Source of the DNA: Pseudonocardia sp. 73-21
GTDB taxonomy: Bacteria; Actinomycetota; Actinomycetes; Mycobacteriales; Pseudonocardiaceae
Assembly (NCBI RefSeq): GCF_001899645.1
Contig: NZ_MKVV01000024.1
Coordinates: 57,016 to 121,015 of the forward strand
Direction: 5' to 3'
Length of the DNA stretch: 64,000 nucleotides
Numbering within the stretch: the stretch's first letter is position 1; each line of letters opens with the position of its first letter. The position numbers were made by a program, and so were the translations under genes. The notes under the pieces are model-generated. The model was not told the origin of the DNA. It did no database searches and saw nothing but the letters and a program-made list of their open reading frames with translations. Shown here in pieces: positions 9,929-18,644 of the stretch.

Positions 9929-11497
9929 ATGACGGCCGACGCGGGTGGGGTTGGTGCCCCACGTTTCGACGTCGTCCTCCGCGGTTACGACCGCAGGCAG
10001 GTCGACGAGCACGTCGCACGGCTGCAGCGGGTGATGTCCCGGATGCGCGCGGACCTGGAGCTGGTGCGCAGCCAGCCGATCCCCGTCGTACAGGGCCCGC
10101 CGCCCGGCTACGGCCGTCCCGGTCCTGGTCAGCCCGGTCAGCCCCCGCCCGGCGCTCCCCGTCCGGCGCCGCGGCCCCGTCCCGACGAGCCCGACATGAT
10201 CGGCAGCTTCACCGACCGCATGCAGAGCATCCTGCAGGCCGCCGAGGAGGAGGCCGCGGAGATCCGCAACAAGGCGCGGGCAGGCGCCCGGGCCGAGACG
10301 GAGTCCGTCCGGGCCGAGCTGGCCGATCTCGTGCGCCAGCGCGACGCCGTCCTGCACGAGCTCACGCGCCTGCGCGGCCAGCTCGAGGGGATGCTGCACG
10401 CACCCACCGGCCGCATGGCCGCGGCCCCGCGGGACGGCGCGAACCCGCGCCAGTCTCCGGCCGGCCCGGGTGCGGCCCCCGGCGGGTCGCAGGGAGGCGC
10501 GAAGCCGGTTCCCGGCAGCGAGCGGCCGGCGGCCGCCAACGCCCCGAAGCCCCGGCCCGGTCCGGCACCCGCCGGCCCGCCCCAGGCGCCCGGTCAGCAG
10601 TCCCCCGGCCAGCAGCCGGGCGCGGCCCAGCCCCATGGCCAGCCGGGGCGGCCCCAGCCGGCCGCGGCGCATTCCTCGGCGGCGCAGCAGTCTTCGGCGC
10701 AGCAGCCCCCGGCGGGCGGTAAGACCCCCTCGCCGGCGGGATCACCGCAGTCGGGCCCGGCCCGGCCCGGCCAGCCTCCGCAGGGCCCGTCCGGTCCGCC
10801 CCAGGCGGGCGCACCCCGCGTCGCCCCTCCGGTCTCCGGTCAGTCCCCGTCCGGGCCGAAGGCGCCCTCGGGCCCGCCGTCATCGGGCCAGAACGCGGCG
10901 GGCCAGAACCCCCCGCCCCAGAACCACGCCGCCCAGAGCAAGCCCAGTCAGAGCAAGCCCGGTCAGAACGGCTCGGCTCAGAACGGGTCGGCTCAGAACG
11001 GGTCCGCGCAGAAGGGGTCCGCGCAGAAGGGATCCGGGCCGAGCGGGTCGCCGCCGGCCGGTCAGCAGGGCGGCGCGTCACGGGGCAGACCCACCGTCGC
11101 GAGCCCGGTCCCGCCGGGCGGTGACTCCGGCCGCACCTCCGAGGCGGGCAAGCAGGTCAAGGCGGCCCACCGTCTGCCCACCGGGGCGTACCCGGCGGTG
11201 GGGGAGCAGGCGTCGATGCGCCCGCGCAGCGAGCCCGAGCCGGAGCCGGCCGACCTCTTCCGGCCGCTGGCCCAGCCGGGCCGTGAGGCGCCCGCCGCGA
11301 AGAAGGAACCGTCGGACAAGCCCGGCGACGTCGAGGCCACGATGAAGGTCGGCCCGGTGCGGCCGTCGGCACCGTCCGACGCCACGGTGGTGGCCCCCGC
11401 GGTCAAGCCTCCGGAGAAGAAGGACACGAAGCCCGACGCGAAGGGTGAGGGCGCCGGAGCCCCCGACCGTTCGACGTCGACGTCACGCTCTGGATGA
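9929..11497 (+). CDS. DivIVA-like coiled-coil protein with long Pro/Gln/Ser-rich tail
   Basis: A 522-residue protein. Residues 13-29 (FDVVLRGYDRRQVDEHV) match the DivIVA/Wag31 N-terminal motif. After a proline-glycine linker, about residues 90-155 form a charged coiled coil (MIGSFTDRMQSILQAAEEE and on). The remaining 350 residues are disordered, rich in P, Q, G, S and A, with tandem QNGSA/QKGSA repeats near residues 345-365. The start has AAGGA 7 nt upstream. DivIVA-type proteins act at membranes in polar growth and division; that role here is inferred from the motif only. A shorter paralogue-like protein with the same motif at the same residues is encoded at 37593-38306. Confidence 0.8.
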   Translation: MTADAGGVGAPRFDVVLRGYDRRQVDEHVARLQRVMSRMRADLELVRSQPIPVVQGPPPGYGRPGPGQPGQPPPGAPRPAPRPRPDEPDMIGSFTDRMQSILQAAEEEAAEIRNKARAGARAETESVRAELADLVRQRDAVLHELTRLRGQLEGMLHAPTGRMAAAPRDGANPRQSPAGPGAAPGGSQGGAKPVPGSERPAAANAPKPRPGPAPAGPPQAPGQQSPGQQPGAAQPHGQPGRPQPAAAHSSAAQQSSAQQPPAGGKTPSPAGSPQSGPARPGQPPQGPSGPPQAGAPRVAPPVSGQSPSGPKAPSGPPSSGQNAAGQNPPPQNHAAQSKPSQSKPGQNGSAQNGSAQNGSAQKGSAQKGSGPSGSPPAGQQGGASRGRPTVASPVPPGGDSGRTSEAGKQVKAAHRLPTGAYPAVGEQASMRPRSEPEPEPADLFRPLAQPGREAPAAKKEPSDKPGDVEATMKVGPVRPSAPSDATVVAPAVKPPEKKDTKPDAKGEGAGAPDRSTSTSRSG

Positions 11498-11542
11498 TCC
11501 CGAACGCGCACCGTCACGTCATGAGGCGTACGGTGCGCACTC

Positions 11543-12562
11543 ATGCAGCTGGCCCTGACGCCGGAGGTGCTGTTCCCGCTGGGAGCGTGCGCCGTGGTGG
11601 CGGTCGCGGTGATCGCGGTCGTCGTGGTGATCCTGCGCGGTAGGCGCACCGCCCGTGACGAGACGTCGGCGCCCACGGCGGCAGACTGGACGGGGGAGGC
11701 GGCCACGGCCGATCCCACCCCGACGCCGAGCGTGACCGTGCCCGCCCTGCCGCAGCGGTTGACGGTCGCCGAGGCGATCGCCGTGCGGGAGGCCGACACC
11801 GCCCCGTTGCCGGTGTCGTCGGTCGCCTTCCTGGGCGCCCGGCCCGCCGCGGCGGCGCCGGTGACCACCGGCCCCCTGCCGGTGGTGCAGCCCGCCCCGG
11901 CGGACGAGGCCGGAACCGCCGAGCCCGAGACGTCCGAGCCCGAGACGCCCCAGGCCGAGACGTCCCAGCCCGAGACGTCCCGGGCCGAGACGTCCCAGGC
12001 CGAGACGTCCCAGGCCGAGACGTCCCAGGCCGAGACGTCCCAGCCCGAGCCACCGAAAGCCGCGGAGCCGGAAGCCGCGGAGTCGGATGCCGTGGAGTCA
12101 GTGGTCCCGGAGTCAGTGGTCCCGGAGCCAGCGGGCCGGGACGCCGACGCGGAGGAGCCCCCGCCCTCGGCGACCGCCGACCCGGAGCCGGCCACCTCCC
12201 CGGCTCCCCGTGCCCCGTCCCGCGTCGCCGTGGAGTCCACCGGCTCCGGCCCGACCGTGGCGGCCGCGGTCGCGCACGCCCTGGCCGCACGGGCCGCGGC
12301 GGGCCGCGATGCCGCCGCGCTGCCCGCACCGGTGCCCAGCCGCACCGCCGACGCCCGGGACCGCCTGCTGGCGGTGCTGCTCGCCGATCCGGCCCGCGCG
12401 GTCGGCGCCGCGGAGGAGCTGGCGACCTGCCGGGGTCAGCTGAGCGACGTGCTGACCCGGCTCGCGTCGTCGGGGCTCAGCACCGAGCAGCTCGCCCGCC
12501 TCTCGGGGTTCTCGGTGGAGCAGGTCACCACGCTGCTCGCGAAGCAGCCCGCGGACCGGTAG
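11543..12562 (+). CDS. Membrane-anchored protein with ETSQA-type pentapeptide repeats (unknown function)
   Basis: A 339-residue protein not assigned to a known family. A single N-terminal membrane helix (VLFPLGACAVVAVAVIAVVV, residues 9-28) is followed by a basic stop-transfer RGRRTARD. The middle is a long acidic, alanine-proline-rich linker with about a dozen five-residue repeats of the form E-T-S/P-Q/E/R-A/P around residues 130-175. The last 80 residues are helical (ARDRLLAVLLADPARAVGAAEEL, SSGLSTEQLARLSGFSVEQVTTLL) and look like a small folded domain facing the cytoplasm. It starts 45 nt after the DivIVA-like gene on the same strand and may be co-transcribed. A similarly built protein is encoded at 45240-46964. 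Confidence 0.7.
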   Translation: MQLALTPEVLFPLGACAVVAVAVIAVVVVILRGRRTARDETSAPTAADWTGEAATADPTPTPSVTVPALPQRLTVAEAIAVREADTAPLPVSSVAFLGARPAAAAPVTTGPLPVVQPAPADEAGTAEPETSEPETPQAETSQPETSRAETSQAETSQAETSQAETSQPEPPKAAEPEAAESDAVESVVPESVVPEPAGRDADAEEPPPSATADPEPATSPAPRAPSRVAVESTGSGPTVAAAVAHALAARAAAGRDAAALPAPVPSRTADARDRLLAVLLADPARAVGAAEELATCRGQLSDVLTRLASSGLSTEQLARLSGFSVEQVTTLLAKQPADR

Positions 12563-12566
12563 CGGT

Positions 12567-13187
12567 TCAGCCCGCGATGCGGCTGAGCCGGGCCGAGAGG
12601 TGCGGCTGGAGGGGCTGGCCCATCATCGCCCGCTCGTCGACGTAGGCGAGGTCGCCGCCGTCGACGAGCCCGTAGAGCCGGTGCCCCGCCGTGACGTCCT
12701 TGGCGCTGGCCGTGCGGACGATCGCGTCGGTCTCGATCTCCCACGACGTCAGGTTGCGGGCGCGGCCGTAGAAGATCTCCGAGATGCCGGTGGCGTGCGT
12801 GATCAGCACCTCGAGCTCGCCGTCGGGCTGGGGCCGCCAGAAGCCGGTCTCGCGGGCGGCGGGCCGCAGGATCTCGCCGTCGGGCCCCAGCAGCCACGCG
12901 CGGGCCTCGTAGGACAGGAACGGGCGCCCGTCGTGGGCGAAGACGAGCTGCTGGCCGAAGGCGAAGGGGCCGTCGATCGTCGGGTAGACGACCTCGCCGG
13001 CTCCCCGCCACACCCCGATGAGGGGCAGCAGGCCGAGGCACTGCTCGTGCAGGTCGGGGCCCTCGCGGAGGTTGGCCGTGTCGTCCGGGACCGGCAGGTC
13101 GTCGAAGCGGGGCCGGTTGCGCTGCGGTGAGTCCGGGGCCGCGTTGGCGGGGCCGGTGATCGTGCCGGGCAGGTCCGGGTCGGTCAT
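12567..13187 (-). CDS. Nitrobindin/FABP-like heme-binding beta-barrel protein
   Basis: A 206-residue protein of the THAP4-like (nitrobindin) beta-barrel family. The signature GxWxGxG is GVWRGAGEV at residues 58-66, and a histidine near the C-terminus (His196, in QPHLSARLSRI) corresponds to the proximal heme ligand of the family. The first 45 residues are an extra polar extension. Characterised members bind ferric heme and react with NO or peroxynitrite; that activity is inferred here. Its ATG overlaps the stop of a 37-codon membrane-peptide ORF (ATGA), and it converges with the gene at 11543 with a 4-nt gap. Confidence 0.85.
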   Translation of the reverse strand: MTDPDLPGTITGPANAAPDSPQRNRPRFDDLPVPDDTANLREGPDLHEQCLGLLPLIGVWRGAGEVVYPTIDGPFAFGQQLVFAHDGRPFLSYEARAWLLGPDGEILRPAARETGFWRPQPDGELEVLITHATGISEIFYGRARNLTSWEIETDAIVRTASAKDVTAGHRLYGLVDGGDLAYVDERAMMGQPLQPHLSARLSRIAG

Positions 13188-13297
13188 GACTTCTCCCCGG
13201 CCGGCTCGGTGGTGAAGAGCCGGTGGAGCAGGTGGGCGCCGAACCCGACCGTGCCCGCGCTGGCGGCGATCAGCAGAACCGTGAAGAACCAGTGCAC
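13184..13297 (-). CDS. 37-residue single-pass membrane peptide coupled to the nitrobindin-like gene
   Basis: Reading leftward from a GTG at 13297, the ORF encodes MHWFFTVLLIAASAGTVGFG followed by a short positively charged tail (HLLHRLFTTEPAGEKS). One hydrophobic helix spans about residues 3-21. Its TGA overlaps the ATG of the nitrobindin-like gene as ATGA, and TAGGGT lies 8 nt before the GTG, so it has its own near-leaderless promoter signature. Both the promoter and the coupling argue that it is real. Its function is unknown; a membrane tether or regulator of the heme protein is a guess. Confidence 0.6.
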   Translation of the reverse strand: MHWFFTVLLIAASAGTVGFGAHLLHRLFTTEPAGEKS

Positions 13298-13319
13298 GGC
13301 CGGTGACCCTACCCCTGAC

Positions 13320-13372
13320 GCCGGTAAAGCCACTTCCCTGTCCGCAGACGTCCGGAAAGTGGCTCTACTGGC
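13320..13372. terminator. Long imperfect hairpin after the sulfur operon
   Basis: GCCGGTAAAGCCACTTCC (13320-13337) pairs imperfectly with GGAAAGTGGCTCTACTGGC (13354-13372) across a 16-nt loop that is itself partly self-complementary (GTCCG/CGGAC types). It lies 15 nt beyond the DUF1416 stop and just upstream of the 37-residue ORF promoter, so it is well placed to end the leftward sulfur operon. Its length and symmetry suggest a dispersed intergenic repeat, but no second copy is visible in the window. Confidence 0.6.
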
Positions 13373-13386
13373 ACGCCTCGCGGGGC

Positions 13387-13685
13387 CTACGCCACCGCCA
13401 CCTCGGTCTTGTGCAGCCCCGGGCCCTCCGCCTGCAGCACCGTCTGGCCGTTGCCGCTGCGGCTCAGCGCGCGCAGCGTCCAGGTGCCGGGGGCGGCGAA
13501 GAAGCGGAAGTCGCCGCTCGCGCTGGCCACGACCTCGGCGGTGAACTCGCCGCTGCCGTCCAGCAGCCGGACGAACGCACCGCCGACGGGCTCGCCGCCG
13601 GCCAGCACGCGCCCGGTGAGCACGGTCTCCTTGGAGAGATCGGTGCCCGCGGGCAGCGTGATCCCCTGGTCAGGTGCGGCGCACA

Positions 13686-13686
<1 letters not shown>
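13387..13686 (-). CDS. DUF1416 protein (SseC type)
   Basis: A 99-residue protein starting MCAAPDQGITLPAGTDLSKE, the conserved N-terminus of DUF1416, which is regularly encoded next to CysA-type rhodaneses (SseC in mycobacteria). The rest is a beta-sandwich of the carboxypeptidase-regulatory-like kind (LTGRVLAGGEPVGGAFVRLL, FRFFAAPGTWTLRAL). The start ATG overlaps the rhodanese stop (TGATG). Function is not established; gene order links it to thiosulfate or persulfide metabolism. It is the last gene of the operon headed by the cysteine leader peptide. Confidence 0.9.
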
Positions 13687-14521
<835 letters not shown>

Positions 14522-14525
<4 letters not shown>

Positions 14526-14968
14526 GCGGTAGCTCCCTGCTTGTTGTTGCGAACGCGGGCGATGAGGGCGTACATCTCGCAGCCCAGGCAGAAGCCGAAG
14601 GCGGCGTTGAGGAAGGCAGCAGCCAGCGCGAACGCGGTGGCGACGATGCCGAGCGCGGTGAGGCCGGTGAAGTAGCCGACCACCCCGACCACGGTGAAGA
14701 CGAGGCCGACGGTCTGGGAGAAGCGCACGGGTGCGGCCTCCTCCTGAGTCGACGGCGGGCCCAGCCGCGGCGCGACCAGCGCGCGGTAGAGGACGGAGTA
14801 GGGCGAGAAGCGCAGGCCGGCGAACGCGCCGAGCGCGAACACCACGGCCTGCGCCGCGAGCAGCCAGCCGCTGCCGGACAGCAGCACCAGCGCGAGGACG
14901 ACGGTGGTCACGGCGGCGGAGAAACGGACACCGCGGGGATCGACCGGTGGGTCACCGGGACGGGACAT
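14522..14968 (-). CDS. DUF4395 integral membrane protein
   Basis: A 148-residue membrane protein with four hydrophobic helices (about residues 18-34, 36-50, 85-103 and 105-125). The motif FCLGCEMYAL near residue 128 is conserved in DUF4395 and places a CxxC pair next to the membrane. The family is commonly encoded with rhodaneses and thioredoxins and is thought to move or handle sulfur compounds, but this is unproven. It is the first full-length gene after the cysteine leader ORF, 51 nt downstream, and overlaps the rhodanese gene by ATGA. Confidence 0.88.
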
Positions 14969-15019
14969 GACGGGGCTCCTGAGGCTCTACGAAGAGGGCG
15001 CACGACGGCGCGGATCGGC

Positions 15020-15094
15020 TCAGAGGGCCGGACACAGGCAGCTGCCGACGCGGCACAGGTCTACTGCGCGTCGTCGGGTCAGCGGCCAGAACAC
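15020..15094 (-). CDS. Leaderless polycysteine leader peptide (cysteine attenuator)
   Basis: A 24-residue ORF from GTG at 15094 to TGA at 15020. Its middle reads TRRRAVDLCRVGSCLCPAL, with three cysteines in the last eleven residues (UGC, UGC, UGU). TACCGT lies 7 nt before the GTG, so transcription probably starts on the GTG itself. The layout (leaderless, Arg-rich then VDLCRV, Cys cluster near the stop, DUF4395-rhodanese-DUF1416 operon 51 nt downstream) matches the cysteine-responsive polycysteine leader peptides described in mycobacteria. Ribosome stalling at Cys codons would then expose the downstream ribosome site. The regulatory role here is inferred by analogy. Confidence 0.75.
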   Translation of the reverse strand: MFWPLTRRRAVDLCRVGSCLCPAL

Positions 15095-15107
15095 ACAGGC
15101 GACGGTA
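15095..15107 (-). promoter_or_regulatory. -10 element of the cysteine leader transcript
   Basis: TACCGT (complement of 15102-15107) is followed by 7 nt and then the leader GTG, the spacing expected for a leaderless start. Just upstream are the short inverted repeats CCCGA-AAG-TCGGG and GGGAGC/GCTCCC (about 15118-15140), which may serve as an operator or as the end of the preceding thioredoxin transcript. Confidence 0.6.
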
Positions 15108-15171
15108 CCTGACTGTCCCGACTTTCGGGAGCGTGCTCCCAACCACTGGATTTCCCGACCGGGTGACGGGA

Positions 15172-15597
15172 TCACGGCCGGTTCAGCTCCGGGGCCAGCA
15201 CCGCTTCCAGATCGGCGACGCGCGGCACGCCCGACACGCGGGTCAGCTCGGCCCCGGAGCGGTCGAACGCCACCACCGTGGGGGTGCGCATGACGCCCAG
15301 CTCGCGGGCCACGTCGGGCCGGTCGGCCACGTCGATCTCGAGGTGGACGACGCCCGGTGTGCGGGCGGTCAGCTCGCCGAGGACGCCCGCGGTCTGGCGA
15401 CACGGGGTGCAGACGGGGGAGGAGAGCTGCAGCAGCAGCACGCGCTCGTCGGAGGCGGGAGCCGAACCGGCGAGGGCCCAGCCGCCGGACGCACCGCCGC
15501 CGCCGCGCATCCGGCCGTCGCGGGACCGCAGGACGATCCCGACCACCGTGGCGAGCACGAGCGTGCCCACCAGCACCGCGACTCCGACTCCGTTCAC
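15172..15597 (-). CDS. Membrane-anchored thioredoxin-like protein
   Basis: A 141-residue protein with an N-terminal membrane helix (VAVLVGTLVLATVVGIVL, residues 6-23) and a thioredoxin fold bearing CTPC near residue 63 (LQLSSPVCTPCRQTAGVL) and the cis-proline segment GVMRTPTVVAF. The GTG at 15597 gives a short signal-anchor; upstream sequence in frame is GC-driven only. The active site would face outside the membrane. From memory it corresponds to the ThiX/Rv0816c position next to the rhodanese operon, so a role in reducing or relaying persulfides at the envelope is plausible. Confidence 0.82.
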   Translation of the reverse strand: MNGVGVAVLVGTLVLATVVGIVLRSRDGRMRGGGGASGGWALAGSAPASDERVLLLQLSSPVCTPCRQTAGVLGELTARTPGVVHLEIDVADRPDVARELGVMRTPTVVAFDRSGAELTRVSGVPRVADLEAVLAPELNRP

Positions 15598-15632
15598 GAG
15601 CGGCACAACGCGCCGGCGCGGCGCGGGATTCC

Positions 15633-16418
15633 TCAGCCGGCCGTGGCCGCGCCGCCGAGCTTCAGCCCGGACGCCGTGCCGCTGATCACGAGGTCGCCGT
15701 CCTGCGCCCGGAACGTGGTGGGGGTCACCGTGAGGGGGAGCGCGCCGACGTCGAGGGGGATCGCGAACAGCCCCAGGATCGCGCGCTGCGCCACGGCCGG
15801 GATCGGGAGCGCCGTGCCGTCGCTGAGCCGGACGTCCTGCGGCACGATCTTCGCCTTGCTGCCGGCCAGCTCGAGCGTCGCGACGACCGCCACCTCGATC
15901 GGCTGCCCCAGCGCCGTGACGGTGCCGACGAGGCGGGCGGTCCGGTCGGGGTCCAGATCGGCCAGCGAGGCGTCGCCCCCCTTCTGTACGAGCTGGGTCA
16001 ACGCCTTCTTGTCGACGGACTCGATGCGCACCTTCGTGACGCCCGGAACCAGCCGCTCCAGATCGTTCGCGCTGATCTTCGCCGTGCCCTCGGCCCGCGC
16101 GACCTGCACGTTCTTCGGCCCGGAACCGAGCAGCATCGACAGCGGCGCGGTGACGTCGGACAGGTGGGCGGTGAGCTCCACGTCCCGGAACTTGCCGACG
16201 GCGATGTGCTGGGCGTCCACGTCGATGCTGGAGTAATGGCCCGAGGCGGCCTGCGTGAGGAACGGGAAGCCGTTGATCCGCACCGACGGGTCGTCGGCGA
16301 GCCCGATCTGCTGGCGCATCTGGCGCGACACCGCCGACTCGGCGAGCGCCGCCGAACCGAAGTCGGCGGCCACCAGGAGCCCGACCAGTACGAGCAGCGC
16401 GATGACCAGGCGCCTCAT
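15633..16418 (-). CDS. lmeA: LmeA-like DUF2993 phospholipid-binding protein
   Basis: A 261-residue secreted or membrane-tethered protein: MRRLVIALLVLVGLLVAADF is a signal or anchor helix, and the rest is the DUF2993 beta-rich lipid-binding fold (VRINGFPFLTQAASGHYSSI, KISANDLERLVPG, LGLFAIPLDVGALPLTVTP). In mycobacteria LmeA (Rv0817c) supports elongation of the lipomannan mannan chain in the periplasm. The ATG at 16418 has GGAGG 4 nt upstream, which decides the start. It precedes the thioredoxin gene on the same strand and diverges from glnR, as in the mycobacterial locus. Confidence 0.85.
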   Translation of the reverse strand: MRRLVIALLVLVGLLVAADFGSAALAESAVSRQMRQQIGLADDPSVRINGFPFLTQAASGHYSSIDVDAQHIAVGKFRDVELTAHLSDVTAPLSMLLGSGPKNVQVARAEGTAKISANDLERLVPGVTKVRIESVDKKALTQLVQKGGDASLADLDPDRTARLVGTVTALGQPIEVAVVATLELAGSKAKIVPQDVRLSDGTALPIPAVAQRAILGLFAIPLDVGALPLTVTPTTFRAQDGDLVISGTASGLKLGGAATAG

Positions 16419-16702
16419 CCGACCTCCGACCCTCTCCCACGACTCCCTGCCGGGGCCTACGACCGTAGAGGCGGGCGATCCGGCGACGTCGAGGGGGCCG
16501 TTACGTGGCACCCGGGTGAACGGAGGTGTCCCATCGGATACGGCACCCGTCGCAAGCGGCCCGAAACCCGGTTAAGCTGCACCGATCCGCGTGCCGTTGT
16601 TCCGGCCGCGTCACGTGGGTGTGAACGGTGCGTCAGCGTCGCCGCCGTGATTCGGGGCTCCAGACCGTGTGCCCCGGCCCCCTGACGAAGAGGAGGCACC
16701 AC

Positions 16703-17473
16703 GTGGAACTCCTTCTGCTGACGGCCGATCCCGAACCCGGATCGGTGCTGCCGGCGCTGACCCTGCTCCCGCACGGTGTCCGCACCGCCGCCCCCGAGGT
16801 GGCGGCCCTGCTGGACGCCGGTCCGCACGACGCCGTGCTCGTCGACGCCCGCACCGACCTCGTCGCCGCGCGCAGCCTGTGCCGGCTGCTGGGCAGCACG
16901 GGCATGGACGTGCCGGTCGTCGCCGTGCTCACCGAGGGCGGCCTGGTGGCCGTCTCCGGCGAGTGGGTGGTCGACGAGATCCTGCTGCCCGGCACGGGCC
17001 CCGCCGAGGTCGACGCCCGCCTGCGGCTGCTCAAGTCGCGCCCGGGCACCGACGCCGGCCGTGACGGCGGCGCGCTGGTGCTGGGCGAGCTGGTGATCGA
17101 CGAGGCCACCTACGCCGCCCGCCTGCGCGGCCGCCTGCTCGAGCTCACCTACAAGGAGTTCGAGCTGCTCAAGTACCTCGCGCAGCACGCCGGCCGGGTG
17201 TTCACCCGGGCGCAGCTGCTGCAGGAGGTCTGGGGCTACGACTTCTTCGGCGGCACCCGCACCGTCGACGTCCACGTGCGGCGCCTGCGCGCCAAGCTCG
17301 GTACCGAGCACGAGCAGATGATCGGCACCGTGCGCAACGTCGGCTACAAGTTCGTGCGGCCCAGCCGGGGCGCGCTGGGCGTCGCCTCGATCGCCGAGCC
17401 CGACGAGGCCTCCGACGAGGGCGACGCCGACCGGGCTCCCAGCCGGATGAACGGCGTCTCGGGCATGGCCTGA
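16703..17473 (+). CDS. glnR: GlnR-type OmpR-family response regulator
   Basis: A 256-residue orphan response regulator. The receiver-like N-domain begins [13 protein letters not shown], with the conserved aspartate at residue 48 ([10 protein letters not shown]). The C-terminal winged helix is typical OmpR/PhoB ([51 protein letters not shown]). GlnR in actinomycetes controls nitrogen assimilation and is not phosphorylated at that aspartate by a paired kinase; no kinase gene is adjacent here either. The GTG at 16703 is set by GAGGAGG six nt upstream. The last 40 residues are an acidic tail. Confidence 0.9.
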   Translation: MELLLLTADPEPGSVLPALTLLPHGVRTAAPEVAALLDAGPHDAVLVDARTDLVAARSLCRLLGSTGMDVPVVAVLTEGGLVAVSGEWVVDEILLPGTGPAEVDARLRLLKSRPGTDAGRDGGALVLGELVIDEATYAARLRGRLLELTYKEFELLKYLAQHAGRVFTRAQLLQEVWGYDFFGGTRTVDVHVRRLRAKLGTEHEQMIGTVRNVGYKFVRPSRGALGVASIAEPDEASDEGDADRAPSRMNGVSGMA

Positions 17474-17475
17474 GT

Positions 17476-17481
17476 TAGGGT
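17476..17481 (+). promoter_or_regulatory. -10 element for a leaderless mshD transcript
   Basis: TAGGGT overlaps the 3' end region just past the glnR stop and lies exactly 7 nt before the mshD GTG. mshD has no ribosome site, so it is probably expressed from this promoter as a leaderless message as well as by read-through. Confidence 0.5.
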
Positions 17482-17488
17482 CGGCCGG

Positions 17489-18418
17489 GTGGTCGAACTG
17501 ACGTGGCACGGTGAGCTGGACGAGAACGAGATCGCCGAGGTTCAGGCGCTGATGGCCGGCGCCGCCGACGTCGACGGCACCGCGCCGCTGTCGGAGCACG
17601 TGCTCATGCACCTGCGCCACGGTGGTGACGCCGAGGCCCTGCACCTCGTGGCCCGGGACGGCGATGCGCTGGTGGCGTTCGCGCACCTCGACGCCACCGA
17701 CCCGGTGGCGGGCGGGGCGGGCGAGCTCGTCGTGCACCCGGACCGGCGCCGGCACGGGCTCGGTGAGCAGGTGGTGCAGGCCCTGCTCGACCGGATGGCG
17801 TCCGCCGGATCGCCGGCCGGTGGCCGTCTCCGGCTGTGGGCCCACGGCGGGCACCCCGGCGCCGCGGCCCTCGCGGAGCGTCACGGCTTCACCCGGACCC
17901 GGACGCTGTGGCAGATGCGCCGCAGCCTCCTGGCGCCGCTGGCCGCGCCGGAGTTCCCCGAGGGTGTGCGGCTGCGCCCGTTCGTCGTCGGCCGCGACGA
18001 GCCGGAGTTCCTGCGCGTCAACAACGCGGCGTTCGACTGGCACCCCGAGCAGGGCGGCTGGGACGTCGACCGGATGAAGCTGCGGGAGGCCGAGCCGTGG
18101 TTCGACCCCGCGGGGTTCCTGCTCGCCGTCGACGGCGACGACCGGCTGCTCGGATTCCACTGGACCAAGGTGCACGGGGCCAGCGCGGGAGAGCACTCGC
18201 ACGAACCGATCGGTGAGGTCTACGTGCTGGGCGTCGATCCCGCGGTCCGCGGGATGCACCTGGGCAAGGCGCTCACCCTCGCCGGCCTGCGCCACCTCCG
18301 CGACCGTGGCCTCAACCAGGTGATGCTCTACGTCGAGGCCGACAACGAAGCCGCCATTCGGGTGTACGAGGACCTCCAGTTCACGCATTGGGATACCGAC
18401 GTTTCGTACGTTCGCTGA
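17489..18418 (+). CDS. mshD: Mycothiol synthase (acetyltransferase)
   Basis: It acetylates Cys-GlcN-Ins with acetyl-CoA to finish mycothiol, the main thiol of actinomycetes. The 309-residue product contains two GNAT domains: the N-terminal one with ELVVHPDRRRHGLGEQV near residue 85, and the catalytic C-terminal one with VYVLGVDPAVRGMHLGKALT near residue 245. Other family hallmarks are NNAAFDWHPEQGGW and LYVEADNEAAIRVYEDLQF. The start is a GTG 15 nt after the glnR stop. Position next to glnR matches the mycobacterial arrangement. Confidence 0.95.
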   Translation: MVELTWHGELDENEIAEVQALMAGAADVDGTAPLSEHVLMHLRHGGDAEALHLVARDGDALVAFAHLDATDPVAGGAGELVVHPDRRRHGLGEQVVQALLDRMASAGSPAGGRLRLWAHGGHPGAAALAERHGFTRTRTLWQMRRSLLAPLAAPEFPEGVRLRPFVVGRDEPEFLRVNNAAFDWHPEQGGWDVDRMKLREAEPWFDPAGFLLAVDGDDRLLGFHWTKVHGASAGEHSHEPIGEVYVLGVDPAVRGMHLGKALTLAGLRHLRDRGLNQVMLYVEADNEAAIRVYEDLQFTHWDTDVSYVR

Positions 18419-18533
18419 TCTCCGTTCACCCCCCGGCCACCGGCGGAACGATCGGACAAATCGCGTCGCCGCAGGTCACGGTGGGATCACGGCGGCTCAT
18501 CGTCCGGGTGTGATGGGTCACCCCGGGTGACGT

Positions 18534-18588
18534 GTTCATCCTGCGTTTACCTGATCGGGGGGGTGTGTCCATCGGGCTTACCTACCGT
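18534..18588 (+). promoter_or_regulatory. PHO box and -10 element of pstS
   Basis: Two direct repeats with 11-nt period, GTTCATCCTGC (18534-18544) and GTTTACCTGAT (18545-18555), match the PhoP-type PHO box built on GTTCACC units. TACCGT at 18583-18588 is a candidate -10, 31 nt after the second heptamer, giving a leader of about 50 nt that contains the pstS ribosome site. A lone GTTCACC also occurs at 18424. Control by PhoP under phosphate limitation is inferred from the motif. Confidence 0.7.
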
Positions 18589-18644
18589 CGCGGCCGTGCG
18601 GCCCCCGAGCTGCACGCCCGAACACCATGACGGAGGACTCAAAG

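Noticed and set aside
10965..11040. Tandem DNA repeats suggestive of a CRISPR or satellite
   Set aside because: They are in-frame codons for QNGSA/QKGSA within the DivIVA-like protein; no spacers and no cas genes.
16457..18388. A 643-codon minus-strand open frame over glnR and mshD
   Set aside because: Both genes beneath it have clear family motifs; the antisense product has none.
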